Shown here in pieces: positions 17,333 to 28,841 of a stretch of DNA of 64,000 nt. The DNA comes from Aquanectria penicillioides. Its lineage: Eukaryota; Ascomycota; Sordariomycetes; Hypocreales; Nectriaceae. The DNA is taken from assembly GCA_003415625.1 (NCBI GenBank), contig PYIU01000005.1:2857001-2921000 (forward strand). The letters are read 5' to 3'. Position numbers and translations under genes: made by a program. The notes under the pieces are model-generated. The model made no database searches. It was not told where the DNA came from and worked only from the letters and a program-made list of their open reading frames with translations. Every line of letters starts with the position of its first letter. Within the stretch, counting starts at the first letter, position 1.

Positions 17333-20300
17333 GATGACTGTAAAGGAACTGGAATTTTCAAGAGACTTCTGACGAGGGAGAAGGCAACCGAAATCAAGAT
17401 AGGAACCGTGAAGGAGATTGGGGTCGTAGATGCGGGTTCATATATTTGTCCGGGTATAGCCGAGTGGAAGTGGATGAAGTTGAGCCCAAGGCGGAGGTGG
17501 ACGCGGAAGCGGACGCCGGAGCCACCGATGAGGGTGGGGGCGGCGGCAGTGGAGGGATGCGAAAGAACCGGAGACGGAGGGCTCTTTAGGGAAAGGTATG
17601 ACGAATATAAATTTACTCGTACATATACGGTACGAGCGGAGACGGGATGAAAGAAGTGCAAAGTGACAAAAAAGGCGGGATAGGAGCTGTAGAGGCAGAT
17701 GATGGGAAGGAGATTAAGTAGTCCAACTTAGCCTCCGCCTCGTCGTACCTATGCTTTGAAAGAGGCGGCAGAGCACCACATCAAGTACAGATGTTTGAAG
17801 TCGGCTTGGTTCAAGAGGAAAGAAAGTCTAAGAAACGAAAGAAAAAATTCCGTTCCCATGAAAGGTGATGTCTTCCGAGTCAGCAAATATACTCACTAGT
17901 CCGACAGTGAGATAGTTTGTGTGAAATTTGTGTCCCTGTTGCTACCACGGCGGTGTGGTCATCTAAGCTTTTAGCGGACAAGGTGAATCGACCAAAGGGA
18001 AGAACCAAGATATAGACCGGGTTGGTTGGTGGTCGTATCTTTCTGCGAATTGTCTGGCTTTGAGTGATTTACAAAGTTGTCCCTGGTGATTACACCGTTG
18101 TGAGAGACCACGATATGGGGTTGTTTGGTGGTCAATATAGCCGCTTGTTTCTTGGTTCGCGTTGGTGATGAAACTGTCGGGTCGAGCGGGGACTGGTCGT
18201 CGCACTGGAGAGGGCCTTTCCGTTGGTTGTGCGCGGACCTTTGGTATTTAGCATCGAGGCCTCGTCTAGAATAGGATCGGTGCGCGGCGAAATCAACAAA
18301 GGCGAAGCCTCGTGAGAATCAGGCTTCCTTTTTTAGCTTTTAGTTGGATTCTGGTGGTGCCAGACTGCTGCGCGTTGAGTTGTTATGTAGATGTGGCGAA
18401 AGTTCTCACCGTGACGTGAGTGTCGATCGAATCACTTTATCGCCTTCACTTTCTGTTTCACTCTGGTCCCTAAACACCTTATTTGTCCCCTTGAGTTATG
18501 TATCAGTCTAAAAATGACAAGAAAAGGCATCTCATTAGCACATTGACATGGCTTTCTCGTATTAATCTACTCACAGAGGAAACTCGAGTTGTTAGGCAGC
18601 TCTTCAACGGTGATTGTGGCGGAGGAGGCGTCGTTCAGGCACTCAGCTGAGGTTGGACGCTGAGGCCCATTCCAAGTCGGGACTGAGTCGGTGTCTTCAC
18701 AGCGCTTGCTCGAGATCTACCACCAAGGGCAAGGAGTAAGATTGACCTCCACCCCGAGGTCTCCACAAGATTGGTGAGGTTAAGGTATCAGGCAGTTCTC
18801 GAGATACTGTGCAGCGTGGGCTCCCTGGTTGTGGCGAGGCGGTGGTCGGAGATAAAAGGAGTCAAACGGGTCTCTGCTCTGTTGGTTGCTGATTCTTGTC
18901 GTACAGATAGCGGTGAAGATCATGGGACCTTCACGTCTTGACTTTTGAGCAGGCTAGTCAGATGTCTTTGTTTAATTGTTACCGACCGCTTTCAACGATT
19001 CCGTGTTTGGTTCTCTGCTTTGGGTTCGGCCACTTTCGCCTGCCTGCTTTGTTGGCAACGCTTCGGACGAACACAGGCAATCAAGATGGAGAAGCAAGAG
19101 GAAAAGGGTACAGGTGCAGCATAAAGAAGAGAAGGAAGAACCACAAGGATTAAAAAAAAAAAAAAAAAAAGAGCCTGTGCCCTAGTAATGGGCATGTATC
19201 AATCTTGAGCTGCTCCCTCGGAGCCAACCTGGCTGGCTTGCACTAGACAGATCATAGGATGTTGGATGATGATGGACACGGAGGAACCAAACGTCGATCC
19301 TTCTGTTATGGATCTCCACGCATAGGGAAATAACTGCATGGATGAAGGATGAGCGCATTTTAGCTAGTTACGGCAGCTTTCATCCAGCCACCAGGATACC
19401 TGGCCTAGCTCTCGACCGCTCAAATCCACCAAAGCACCATCGAAATGCTTCGCTGCGCCGACCGAGATGACAAGCGAGGGTGACCTATCTGTTCAGTGAC
19501 GACAGTTTCTTCCCTCAATTTATTATCACACTCTCCCCTCCACTCCTCACCTTTTCCATTCCTCTCTATACCACAGACGCGAGCACAGATTGTGATAGAG
19601 GGAGAGAATATGCCGAGTATTTCAATGACAGTCAACAATGCGCCTTCATACTCAACAACCAGTCATTGGCTGTAATAAAAATGCCCCGATGTAAGCCAAG
19701 CTGTGGCTGTGCTACGCATCACCAGGGATCGCCCTCCTTCACTAGCGGTTAAAAAACGCATCCTGCGAGATGGGATTATTGGCTGCGAGTCCCCTGGCTG
19801 TCTCATCTCAGACGCGAGAACGAAAATGCTGTCAGGATCAATACTTGGTGGGATCCATCTCCTCTCTCCCTCTAACAAGGGCGAGTGGCTGAGGTTTCAG
19901 GAACATGCGACCAACTGTGATCAACAGCGCCCAACTTGCATTGCGGTCTGTTTTGTGTATCGTTAGATAACCTTTCATTTCTTCTCGCATTCTGTTTAAA
20001 CTTCATGTTCACGTTGTGGTTTTGCGGCTTAGGCGCCATTCGTATTTTAAACTGCCAGCTTACGTGCATGGGATTTCGTCAGTGCCAAACCACGCATCAT
20101 TTTCTAGTTCACTCATCACCCCACCGTCAGAGCGTCGTGAATAAACCAGGGGCTTCACGTGTGAATCACGATGAACGGACATGGCACAGAAATGAATGCA
20201 TGATTGTCCGTCTAATCAGCTGCAAGTTAAGTAGCTGACTGGCCGAGTGTTTGTTGGAGCAATCATCTCGGGGCAGGGGGTCAATAGCAACTTATCATCT

Positions 20301-20548
20301 ACCCTAACGGATTGCGACTCCGCCTTGCTGCGCCCGTCACTGCACATCAAGGACTAGGGATACGCCCCCTGCCATCCGCCACCCCCTAACACAGACTATT
20401 GTGATGTTCATCTTGGCAGCTCCGGTTACACTATTTGATGGGCACGCCATTCCTAATTGAAGGTGCCTGAGTTTTCCAACGAAGTTCCACGGAGCCATGT
20501 CAATTGCCGTCCCCTTGTGTACACATGAGGCTCGTGACAGGGCTGGTA
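17333..20548. other. 3.2-kb stretch without a supported gene
   Basis: This lies upstream of the 385-aa gene and has normal composition. Open frames are all under about 165 aa, mostly overlap on opposite strands, and show no recognisable domain. An 18-base A run sits at 19153-19170. CT/GA-rich stretches near 17560-17700 and 17840 are compatible with a promoter and 5' UTR for the minus-strand gene. A non-coding RNA or a multi-exon gene with short exons cannot be excluded. Confidence 0.5.
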
Positions 20549-21212
20549 TACGGTCGCACATTAGCTAATGTTTGCACGAGTGCAAAATCATCTTATCAAA
20601 ACAAGATAATTCTAGATAGGGACGCGTACGCAAGTCCCTTCCCTTACTGCATTTGCCTTCTAGGCCATTTTAATAGCTACTGCAGCAATTATAAGCAGCT
20701 AGATTGCGCTGCTTAATGCAATAATAGGGACTTAACTATAGGTAGTGTATATAGGGGTGGCTTTAGCAGTAAAAGTTAAGGTAATAGCTTAAGATCTTAA
20801 GCTTAGCCAATTAAACTTCTTAAGGGATTAAGGATTAAAAAGGAGCTAATTAAGCTAAATAAAAAAAGAACTTAAAATAACCCTATTATTATTAATTAAG
20901 GTATATATAACTATTTTTTTATTTTAATGCTTTTTTTTTATATATAAGTAATAGCTTAAAAAGCCTTAATTAAATAGTTATATATAAAGGCATTAATTAA
21001 TAGTTTTAGTTAATTTAAAATAATAGCTAGCACTTTCTTATGGTATTTTAGGTTAATAGCTAAGGATATTGTATGCAAATATGCATACAATATCCTAATG
21101 AAGCAAAGACCAGCCAACCTGCATAATATAAGCTATATACATTATGGTGTGTGTGCCATTTGGTAAGTGGGGATTTTGCACTCGTGCAAACATTAGCTAA
21201 TGTGCGACCGTA
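20549..21212. mobile_element. 664-bp non-autonomous DNA transposon (MITE-like) with 41-bp perfect inverted ends
   Basis: The first 41 bases (20549-20589) are the exact reverse complement of the last 41 (21172-21212), beginning TACGGTCGCACATTAGC. The element is flanked on both sides by CTGGTA (20543-20548 and 21213-21218), a 6-bp target duplication. Each inverted end contains the perfect palindrome CATTAGCTAATG and the near-palindrome TTTGCACGAGTGCAAA. The interior encodes nothing. Its middle (about 20715-21050) is AT-rich and looks RIP-affected or is a nested insertion, while the ends are of normal composition. A superfamily cannot be assigned from a 6-bp duplication alone; a TA-duplicating element with coincidental CTGG flanks is possible. 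Confidence 0.85.
21063..21096. repeat. Hairpin, 15-bp arms with 4-base loop
   Basis: AGGATATTGTATGCA (21063-21077) and its exact reverse complement (21082-21096) are separated by AATA. The hairpin lies inside the 664-bp inverted-repeat element, at the border where the AT-rich core ends. Confidence 0.9.
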
Positions 21213-21463
21213 CTGGTATGTTGTAAACACATCATACAAGTGGGATGTATCAAAGTCTCGAAATGCAAGTAGCTTCCGTATTACGTATTTGAATAGAAAG
21301 AGCCGACGTTGTTTTGAGAATGTAGACGGTGAACCTAGTCCTCAGGGAAATATATCTAAGTTATTCAACATGCACTGTTGACACAGCGTTTTTTTTTTGG
21401 GGGGGGGGAAGGGTATTTATCATCGCATCAGGTTCAAGATCAATGTCATGAAATTAATATGTT
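21213..21463. other. 3' flank of the RTA1-like gene, with a T10G10 tract
   Basis: Short spacer between the inverted-repeat element and the stop codon of the RTA1-like gene. It contains ten T followed by ten G at 21389-21408, a homopolymer junction that is error-prone in sequencing. No gene is seen. Confidence 0.7.
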
Positions 21464-22671
21464 TCATACTAGCCCCGTATCCGACTTTGCCATTGTCCTT
21501 TCTGTAGCATCTGGCGCGCTTTGAGTATGTGTCTCCCAAAACCTATCTTGCTTGGACTGGCCTATTAGAATGCCTCGGATATCAAAAGGGTCCACGAGAG
21601 TCACCCAAAACGGCCTAGGGTCCTTGAACCCAGGGCCTTCGACTTCTGTGATGCCATCCGTTGCAAGGTAGATCTTGTTGCTTTTTGGAAGGTGTCGTCG
21701 GGGGTGGCGAACGTTGAACATGGCAACATTAGCAAGCATAATAGTCGCCTCGAAGACATAGAAGAACCATTCATAGCGAATAATCAGTGACACAGACATC
21801 GGATCAAACCCAGGTTTAAAATGGAGCTCTGCGACGCTAAAGAACTCGACCAAGCGATATATGGTACGCGCTAGGATCAGTCCAGTGCTGATGTACAATG
21901 TTACCAGCGCATGGATGAGACGTTCGTTGTTGATAGCATTTGCTAAACACCGGCGGTGGAAGACTGTAGCTAAGGCGATGAAAAGGACGGCGACAACGAT
22001 TTGAAGAACAAGGGATGTCTTAATGAGTGCATGCCCTGTCTCCATTTGTTGATCGGTCAGTGATTGATTGGCTGAATAAGAAGCGCCCCACCCATTGAGC
22101 GACTCAATAATGGCTGAGAGAAATCCGAAAGAGGTCAACACTCGGCCCGGATGAAGTGGTGAATGATATGGAACATAGTAGAGGATGCGTCCAAGGATTT
22201 GATAATTTTGCAGCTCTAGAAGCGGCCTATTGTCTGATTCAGTTGTCCAGGTTCAATCGCTCGTCAGGGGGCAACGTACGGTGCAGCGTATGTAATGCAA
22301 ATGCTAGCGATGTAGAGATTGAGATTGTCGTAGTGGAAGACTCCATATTCGCGGAGAGCAAAGCCGGCAGTAAAAAGCAAGCAACAGAAAGGGAACAGGG
22401 GTGTCAACTTCCAACATTTAAAGTGACTGCGCATTAGTCAGTGCCAACTTCTGCGCCAATGTTACCCTACTCTTGAGGGAGAGACGAACATGCATTCCCA
22501 AACATGAACAGCACCAGAAGCAAAAAATGCGGCAAGGAAGAAGATAGCAGCCCCCTTATTAGGTGCGTAGAAGTAGTAGCTCCCATCAACTATGTAGTAA
22601 TTATAAGTCAGTAATTCAAGGAAACGCGTATGGCCTGCTAAAAAGCACTGACCGTAGTGACCGTCGGACAT
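21464..22671 (-). CDS. RTA1-domain seven-transmembrane protein (lipid-translocating exporter family)
   Basis: Three exons on the minus strand: 22671-22490, 22426-22280 and 22226-21464, giving 363 aa. The introns (63 and 53 bp) have GT..AG ends; exon 1 must end at GTTCGT because the alternative GTAGGG donor leads to a stop. Seven hydrophobic segments are visible at about residues 37-57, 67-85, 95-113, 130-150, 165-187, 202-225 and 250-270. Family hallmarks are present: H-x-W-x-C at the end of helix 1, FTAGFALREYG after helix 2, APPLLEL in helix 3, LGRILYYVPYHSP before helix 4, and RTIYRLVEF at the end of helix 6. Fungal relatives (Rta1, Rsb1, Pug1, Rtm1) are plasma- or vacuolar-membrane proteins linked to resistance to sterol-targeting drugs, sphingoid-base export or porphyrin transport. 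The substrate here is unknown. The cytoplasmic tail is hydrophilic and ends in DTGLV. Confidence 0.92.
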
Positions 22672-23814
22672 GGCTTCGGCTCCCAGCTTGGACGAAATAA
22701 ATAATCACTTGCTATATCACATTCGCTATATTAGTAGGTTAATAACAAAGGTGTCGCTGAACCAAAGGTTGGTCGATGGTTAAGACGAGGGCCGATGATG
22801 TGTTGGAATGTTTCAAGGAAAGGTTGAATAGCCTACCTATTTACATGTCTATAGGCCAGAAGTCGGGGGATAAACCATCCATATATATACAACATCATGA
22901 GGCACCCCAAGACGGCATCAATACATCAGACAATTTGCATCGTGTTTCCCAAAACCAGCCGCTTCAGCCCTGTAACATCCTGTAGCCAATCGCATTGTAT
23001 TGAGAAATACGACGGGAACGGACAACTGCCCCACTACTCGAGTTGGATGTTCTTATTTCCACAATGCAAAGTATAGTCTAGGCAAAAATTAGGTAGCATG
23101 GTACAAATTCCACATCTCAGCCTACTTAGTCCCCCATCTCTCGCTTTCCCCGTATTCTTCAACACGCACGATTTACAGCCTGCAACGTTGGTGCCGGTCC
23201 GTTGCACCAACCTCATCAGGACATAGGTGTAACCCAGCCCCTTGTAGGGTTTTTCCAAATCAGGTATTACACCACGAAGGTGGTGGGCCAGAGGTCTCCT
23301 CGCTCAATTACTTCTGTGATCAACATGTTACTAATCTAAATCTTCTTTTCCAGACATGAAGTCAAGATCAAGTTGCATCTATTGATGCAAGTTTGATAGG
23401 AAGAGGGGGAAGGGTTTCAATAACCAGCACAGAGCAACTAAGCATCTGAGCTTGGGATCCGACTGGAACCAGAACTGGAGATGAGAGAGATATATAACTG
23501 GGCAGAGAAAAAGCAAACTTAACAAAAACGCCGGTACCTAAAAGAACCAGCCCCGTTTCCTTGTTCCTTGTTACACCTAACTGCACTATCCTAGGCCACG
23601 GTCAACTCCAGAAACAAAGCCTTAGAATAACCCGTCCATTATATCCAGCGCTCATTAAAATCTGAATCCTAGGCCTATATATGATTCGCCTCCACCATAC
23701 ACAGGATAGGCCGACCTAATTCGCGTCATTATTTCAGTACTACGGCTTCAAACACACGTCTATCATACATAAAATAGTTTCAAAACAAAAAGCAAAGATT
23801 CTTGAAGTGGTTGA
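22672..23814. other. Intergenic region between RTA1-like and Inp1 genes
   Basis: 1.1 kb of normal-composition DNA: upstream region of the RTA1-like gene and 3' UTR of Inp1. Open frames here are at most about 74 aa and unrecognised. Nothing else stands out. Confidence 0.6.
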
Positions 23815-26268
23815 TTAATCAACCCCCGAACTCCGACTATCATCCGATGCTTCAGAGCTTTCCGTTGATATTCCTTGATACACTGGTGCCCGAGAGCGGT
23901 ATTCATGACTATGTGGATGGTGGTGGTGAGTGTGGCGGCCATGGTGCGAGCCCACGAGTAGCTCATCATCACTCCAGTCGCTGAAGTCACCTTCTGAGTA
24001 GTCCCACTGAACGGGAATCTGCTCACCATCGTCACTGTATCCGAATACCAAACCTCTCCACTCCCCAGCAATAATTTTCGCGGCTACCTTAAGCATCAGG
24101 GATATAAGATAACTTGGGGGCCCAAGATCATTTCGAATGTCTTAGTAATGATGGCCATGGGGAGATTTTTGACAGCTTCAAGCTTGCTTTGGTATGGTCG
24201 CCGCTCCATTGCTGGAGCTGGAGAAAAGAGGTTGGCAGCTGGTGGAAGAGGTGAGAATGCACGTCGTCTGACAGAGATGCTACTCGTGGTTGGTCGATGG
24301 CTGGCCACTGTCCGGCGTCGTCTTGTGACCGGAACAGAGACCTCATTGCCAATATCCGGGCTAGTGGTGATTGGGAATGATCCTACCATTTTAGGTGGCG
24401 CATCATCTGGTGCCGTAGCCGTGCTCTCTTGTGAAGCCTCACTCTGTTCGTCGGATTCAGTCTCCCAGCCACTGCGCGTCTCTGAAATCTCTTCCTCATG
24501 AGATTCGGTATCGTTTTCCACAACGGTATTAGCAGATAGACTATTGCCGTCCTTGGGGGTATGTGTGTCAGGTCCCACAATCTTAGGAGAGCGAGGAGGA
24601 CCCAGTGAATGAGAATGCCATGACTGAACACTGTGGAAGGAGTCCTCGCTCCCCCTGCGCGGAAGCTCGCGATCACTTGGACCATCTTCATCGTCAATAG
24701 GCAATTCATCCTCATCTAGTTCTTGAGGAGAGGGAGAGTCTAGAGAAGTATTTGCCTTTTGTGCAGATGATGCGGTTGCACCCAAGTCTGAAAACCTGTC
24801 CATGGCCAACTTCGACTGTGAAGGCAATGTCGCCGATCTCGTTAATGCAAATCTAGAGCTTCGTCGGAGTCGAGTTTTCATTTGACCTCTTTTAAATCCG
24901 GTTCCCTCATGGAGCTCGTACATTGGGGAATCGTCTTGCGGGGACTTACCCAAAAGATGTGTTGGTTCGGTCGTCGGCGATGGTATGTGATATTCTTCAC
25001 TTGATGACTTTCCATCTCGTAGTTCTGATACGCCAGTGCCAAACCTTGTGTGAGGCTTGAGAGGTATCAATAGCGGTTTGTGGGTTAGGCGTTCAAATTG
25101 AGCATCATCACATTGGATATTCCGTGACTCTAGATCAAGATCGAAATGCTGGGATACTTCTCCTTGGAAGCGTGGGCAATTCAAAGGGAATGGCTGAGTG
25201 CGTGGCTGTACTTCATATTCTTGGTTTAATGCAAGGGCGTTGGTCTGGTTCCCTCCTTCCCAGGGTTGCTCACCCCGCGCAACCATGGTGGAGAATAGAG
25301 CTGCATCTATATCTTGTTAGCTCCTCGATCCGACTATTTTTGACGGTGACGACATAGTGCACTAACCAGATGCCTCTGATTTGCCTTCGATCTCTGCCTC
25401 GATCATAGCTTCCAATTTGGCAGCCTCGGCACGGACATTCGGGTGACTATGTTGAGATATTTTCTCTAAGTGGCTGACTGATATAGCTTCAATCTCGATG
25501 AATTTGTCTTTATGATCATCCGGAGTTGGAGTTGAAGTTCTTGGCGTGAGTGAGCCCCATTGGGGGCTTGATATGGGCGAAATGGGCGATACGGTTTCTA
25601 TTGTCTGTGAGGCAGGTAGGGATCGTCGGACTGGAGTCCAGGGCTTCAGCTTGACCGGAGTTTGTTCTGGTAGTTCGACCGTGAATGATCGCCTGAAGGG
25701 GCATTCCGTCTTTTCAAATTGTAGGGTTTTCTCAAGAACTTCCCTAAGAGCTTCCGCTCGCTGTTGGTCCTCAGGGTCGGTAACGGGAAGTTCTATCCTC
25801 CAATAGTTCGGACGACGAATTTGAAGAACGAATTTACTGTTCATCTCATCGATGCACCAGCATTGGCTCCGGGGCAGAATGGGTTGAAGAGCAGAGCCAC
25901 AATTGAGGAAAGCAACTGATCCAGGTGCACGGTAGATTCGAAATGGCCCTTTGCAAGTTAGTTTAGCTGGCACAGAGAGATCATGAAGTAGACGACGCAG
26001 GCTTACCAACTGCAATAGTTCTCTCAAGCTGAGACGACCATGACAGTGTGCCAGGTGCATCATCGCCAGGCAAGCCAGAGCTACGCGACAGAGCTTTCCC
26101 AGAAGCAGTAAATGAAATTATTTTGGCATTAGGATGAATATAAAGTGTCTCAACGAGGCTGTCGGAGAGGGGGGAACTAGCTCGAGCTGAATCTGCCAAC
26201 GAAGTCGGTGCCGTCGCGACCCGTCGAGGCGCCGGAAAGCGCGGGTGAGAGGATGAAGAGTCATCCAT
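23815..26268 (-). CDS. INP1: Inheritance of peroxisomes protein 1 (Inp1), frame broken near the C-terminus
   Basis: Three exons on the minus strand: 26268-26007, 25948-25367 and 25306 onward; introns are 58 and 60 bp with GTAAGC/GTTAGT donors. Inp1 is a peripheral peroxisomal protein that binds Pex3 and anchors peroxisomes at the cell cortex so that some are retained at division. The conserved core spans intron 1 (LERTIAVG, then PFRIYRAPG and GSALQPILPRSQCWC), followed by FVLQIRRPNYWRIELPV. The middle is long, acidic and Ser/Pro-rich. A conserved helix-like tail begins LEAVKNLPMAIITKT. In the assembled sequence the frame ends at 24096 (684 aa). One base after the G run at 24116-24120 would continue it through LISLMLKVAAKIIAGEWRG to 23815 (about 778 aa), a tail I regard as family-conserved. 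ATGs at 26340 and 26478 are alternative in-frame starts; 26268 is chosen as nearest the conserved PRRVATAP segment. Confidence 0.83.
24116..24120. other. Apparent one-base frameshift site in Inp1 (G5 run in TTGGGGGCC)
   Basis: On the coding strand, GGCCCCCAAG gives a C-terminus of L-G-P-Q-V-I-L-Y-P-stop. One additional C would give L-G-P-P-S-Y-L-I-S-L followed by 90-odd further residues in an open frame. The extra bases cannot be removed as an intron: the only GT..AG span is about 26 bp. Either a homopolymer sequencing/assembly error or a real truncating mutation. Confidence 0.75.
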
Positions 26269-27253
26269 GGCAGTGGATATTGATTTAAGATCTATTTCAG
26301 GTGGCACAAAGGAGTACTTGGCGGGGTGTAACTCAGGCATCGCGGCGGGCCGGGTCGAAGTCGAAGCACATTGTTGCGTGACGTCGCCAAGGAGGGATCC
26401 AGATATTTGGAACTTGACTGTCGTGCCGGCCTGGTAGCTCCCGAGTAGTTGGAAGAAGAGAATGTATGGTGAGAACAAGGGCGATAGTCGAGTTCAAGAG
26501 ATTTCTGTGGCGGCTCCAAGAATACAGTTCAGGATCGCAATCGAACGACTTGCTTGAGTTGCAAGTTGGCGGATATCAAAACCCAAAGCGCTGCCCGGTT
26601 GGTCTTGAAGTCGGAGCACGTTCGCCTGGGGAACTAGGGCACCCTCCCCGCCCCCCCAGGACAGGAATCCTTAGTCATCCAGTCAAACCCACAACCCACA
26701 CGAGGTTCGCGCACCAGCATGCACAAGCGCCGATGTGCACTAGCTGCACCACTTATCTTAAGCAGGCTCCACTACTTTGCTTGTGAACGACCTTTGAAGT
26801 GCTGCGCCACGTGGTTACGCACTTAAGCACCAAAACTTTGCATGAAACAAGTAATGTCATGTCATGGAATGCGGATGCAAAGGATTGGGAGATATACCCA
26901 TGCACAAACCCAAGACAGACCAGCAAAGCACTTCGGGAGCCTACTTCGTGCCGCCCCATCACATCACTCAGAGCATTCCAGTTACCTACGAATACTCCCA
27001 GGTCAAGCTTGGTGGGACTCCAAAGGCAACACAGGTTCTGTTGAAATGTTGATAATCCATTGACCACTTTCCCAAGTCACAGCAAAATAAGTCATTTCTT
27101 TTTTTTTCCTCGGCAGGAACTAAAGCTCAATCAGTTACCCAAGGCCATGACTTGATTTTCTACGAATGTAGTGTCGTTGTCGTTTTGCACTGAATGGTCT
27201 TAGTACACAGTATTTCACCAACCAACAAGTAACGTCGGCGACAAGTCAACTAG
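26269..27253. other. Upstream region of Inp1 and right flank of gene island 1
   Basis: Normal-composition DNA with small unrecognised open frames on both strands (up to about 106 aa, overlapping each other). It probably contains the Inp1 promoter and 5' UTR. It ends where an LTR begins at 27254. Confidence 0.55.
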
Positions 27254-27667
27254 TGTTGAACTGAACCAGTTGTGTAATTGTGTGTCTGCTCCTTCTTCTT
27301 CTTGCTCCCAGCCTTACTTTATTGCTCAGGCTCTAAAAGAGGGGTCGGGCTACGCTAGATCTAATAGAGCTATATTATATTTATATAACTTTTATTTAAT
27401 TATTTTAAGCTTTATTTCTATAATCTAAAGTATATATTAATATTTCTCTATATATATAATACCTTAAGTTTAATATACTTTTTTAAATTTATTAAAAAAT
27501 ATATTTATTATATTTTTATTTATTATTTATTTATTAATTTTATATTATATTTATAATTTAAAATTTTTTTTTTTTTAAATTGTTTTTTTATATTTAATGC
27601 TTTTTAATAATATTATTTATTTAATATATATTATTATATATAAATATTTTTATAACTTAAAATTATT
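27254..27667 (-). mobile_element. LTR retrotransposon fragment: 3' LTR plus adjoining internal end
   Basis: 27254-27475 matches the 221-bp LTRs at 28143 and 34643 and starts TGTTGAACTGAACC; the following about 190 bp match the internal sequence adjoining LTR 28143-28363. It is truncated where a LINE 5' region starts, near 27668. The first about 100 bp of this LTR are almost unmutated (TGTGTAATTGTGTGTC is intact), whereas the rest is RIP-degenerated. This LTR is therefore the composition border of gene island 1. Orientation follows the polypurine-tract argument given for the complete copy. Confidence 0.75.
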
Positions 27668-28142
27668 ATTTACTTTTAGATTTATAATTACTTATAGCTA
27701 TTTTAAACTACCTTTAAAATATTTAAAACTATAATTAATTAATTCCTTATATTAAACTACCCTTAAATACAATAATGCATTAAGAGTATAGCATTAATAC
27801 TATAGCCCTTTTAATAGTTATTAATTTAAAAAGATATAATATTAAAAATAGCTAATATAACTCTTTTTTTTGCTAGCTAATATAGTAATATACTTAAAAT
27901 AAATAAAGCAATAAAAGCTAATAAAAGCTTTATAATTAATAAAAATAAAAAAGCCTATAAAGCTATTATTAAGATTATTTTATTTTACTTTCTTAAAGTA
28001 ATTTAAAAGATATTTTAAATTTATATTAATATATATAAAATGCATTTTTACTTTTCTTTTAAGATTAATATAATCCTTAAAAAAGATTTATTAATAAAAT
28101 TATTATTATTATAATAATTGCTATTATTATAATAGTAATAGC
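27668..28142 (+). mobile_element. LINE 5' end, split from the rest by an LTR retrotransposon
   Basis: Collinear with 5185-5660 of the full-length LINE (start of ORF1 region), strongly RIP-mutated. It breaks off at 28142 in ATAGC, and the sequence resumes at 34864 with the same ATAGC. Confidence 0.8.
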
Positions 28143-28363
28143 TATTAAATTAAATCAGTTATATAATTGTGTGTATTTTTATTTTCTTATCCCTTTTAGC
28201 CTTACTTTATTGCTTAGGCTTTAAAAGAGGGGTTGGGTTGCACTAGACTTAATAGAGCTATATTATATTTATATAACCTTTATTTAATTATTTTAAGCTT
28301 TATTTCTATAATCTAAAGTGCATTTTAGTATTTTCCTATATATAAAATACTTTAAGTTTAATA
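28143..28363 (-). repeat. LTR (3' LTR in sense orientation)
   Basis: 221 bp, same length as 34643-34863 and alignable throughout, with differences nearly all C/T or G/A. Confidence 0.85.
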
Positions 28364-28810
28364 TACCCCTTTAAATTTACTAAAAGCAAATTTAATATAT
28401 TTTTTATTTACTATTTATTTATTAATTCTATACCTTATTTATAGCTTTCTATTTTTATTTTATGCTTTTATTTTATTTTTATATTTATTGCATTTTTATT
28501 AGTATTATTTACTTAATATTTATTATTGCATATAGGCATTTTTAATTACTTTATAAATGCTATTTATTTAATAAATAGAAATAATAAAATAGTTATAAAT
28601 TATAATAAAAAGCATTCTTTAAACTACTTTACTTTAATTTTATTTTTTATCTCTATAAAAGGTTCCTTATTTATAAATAAAGCAATTTATTCCTTTATTT
28701 TAAACTTCTTTTCTTTCTTCTTTTCTTAACTTTAATACAATTTTATATATATATCTTTATAGTATTTTTAATCTTTAATTTATATATATTAACTATAATT
28801 ATTTTAGTAA

Positions 28811-28841
<31 letters not shown>

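Noticed and set aside
17170..17661. 163-aa minus frame overlapping the start of the 385-aa gene
   Set aside because: It shares DNA with the first part of the 385-aa frame and has no recognisable domain. It might contribute an upstream exon, but no splice model could be settled by eye.
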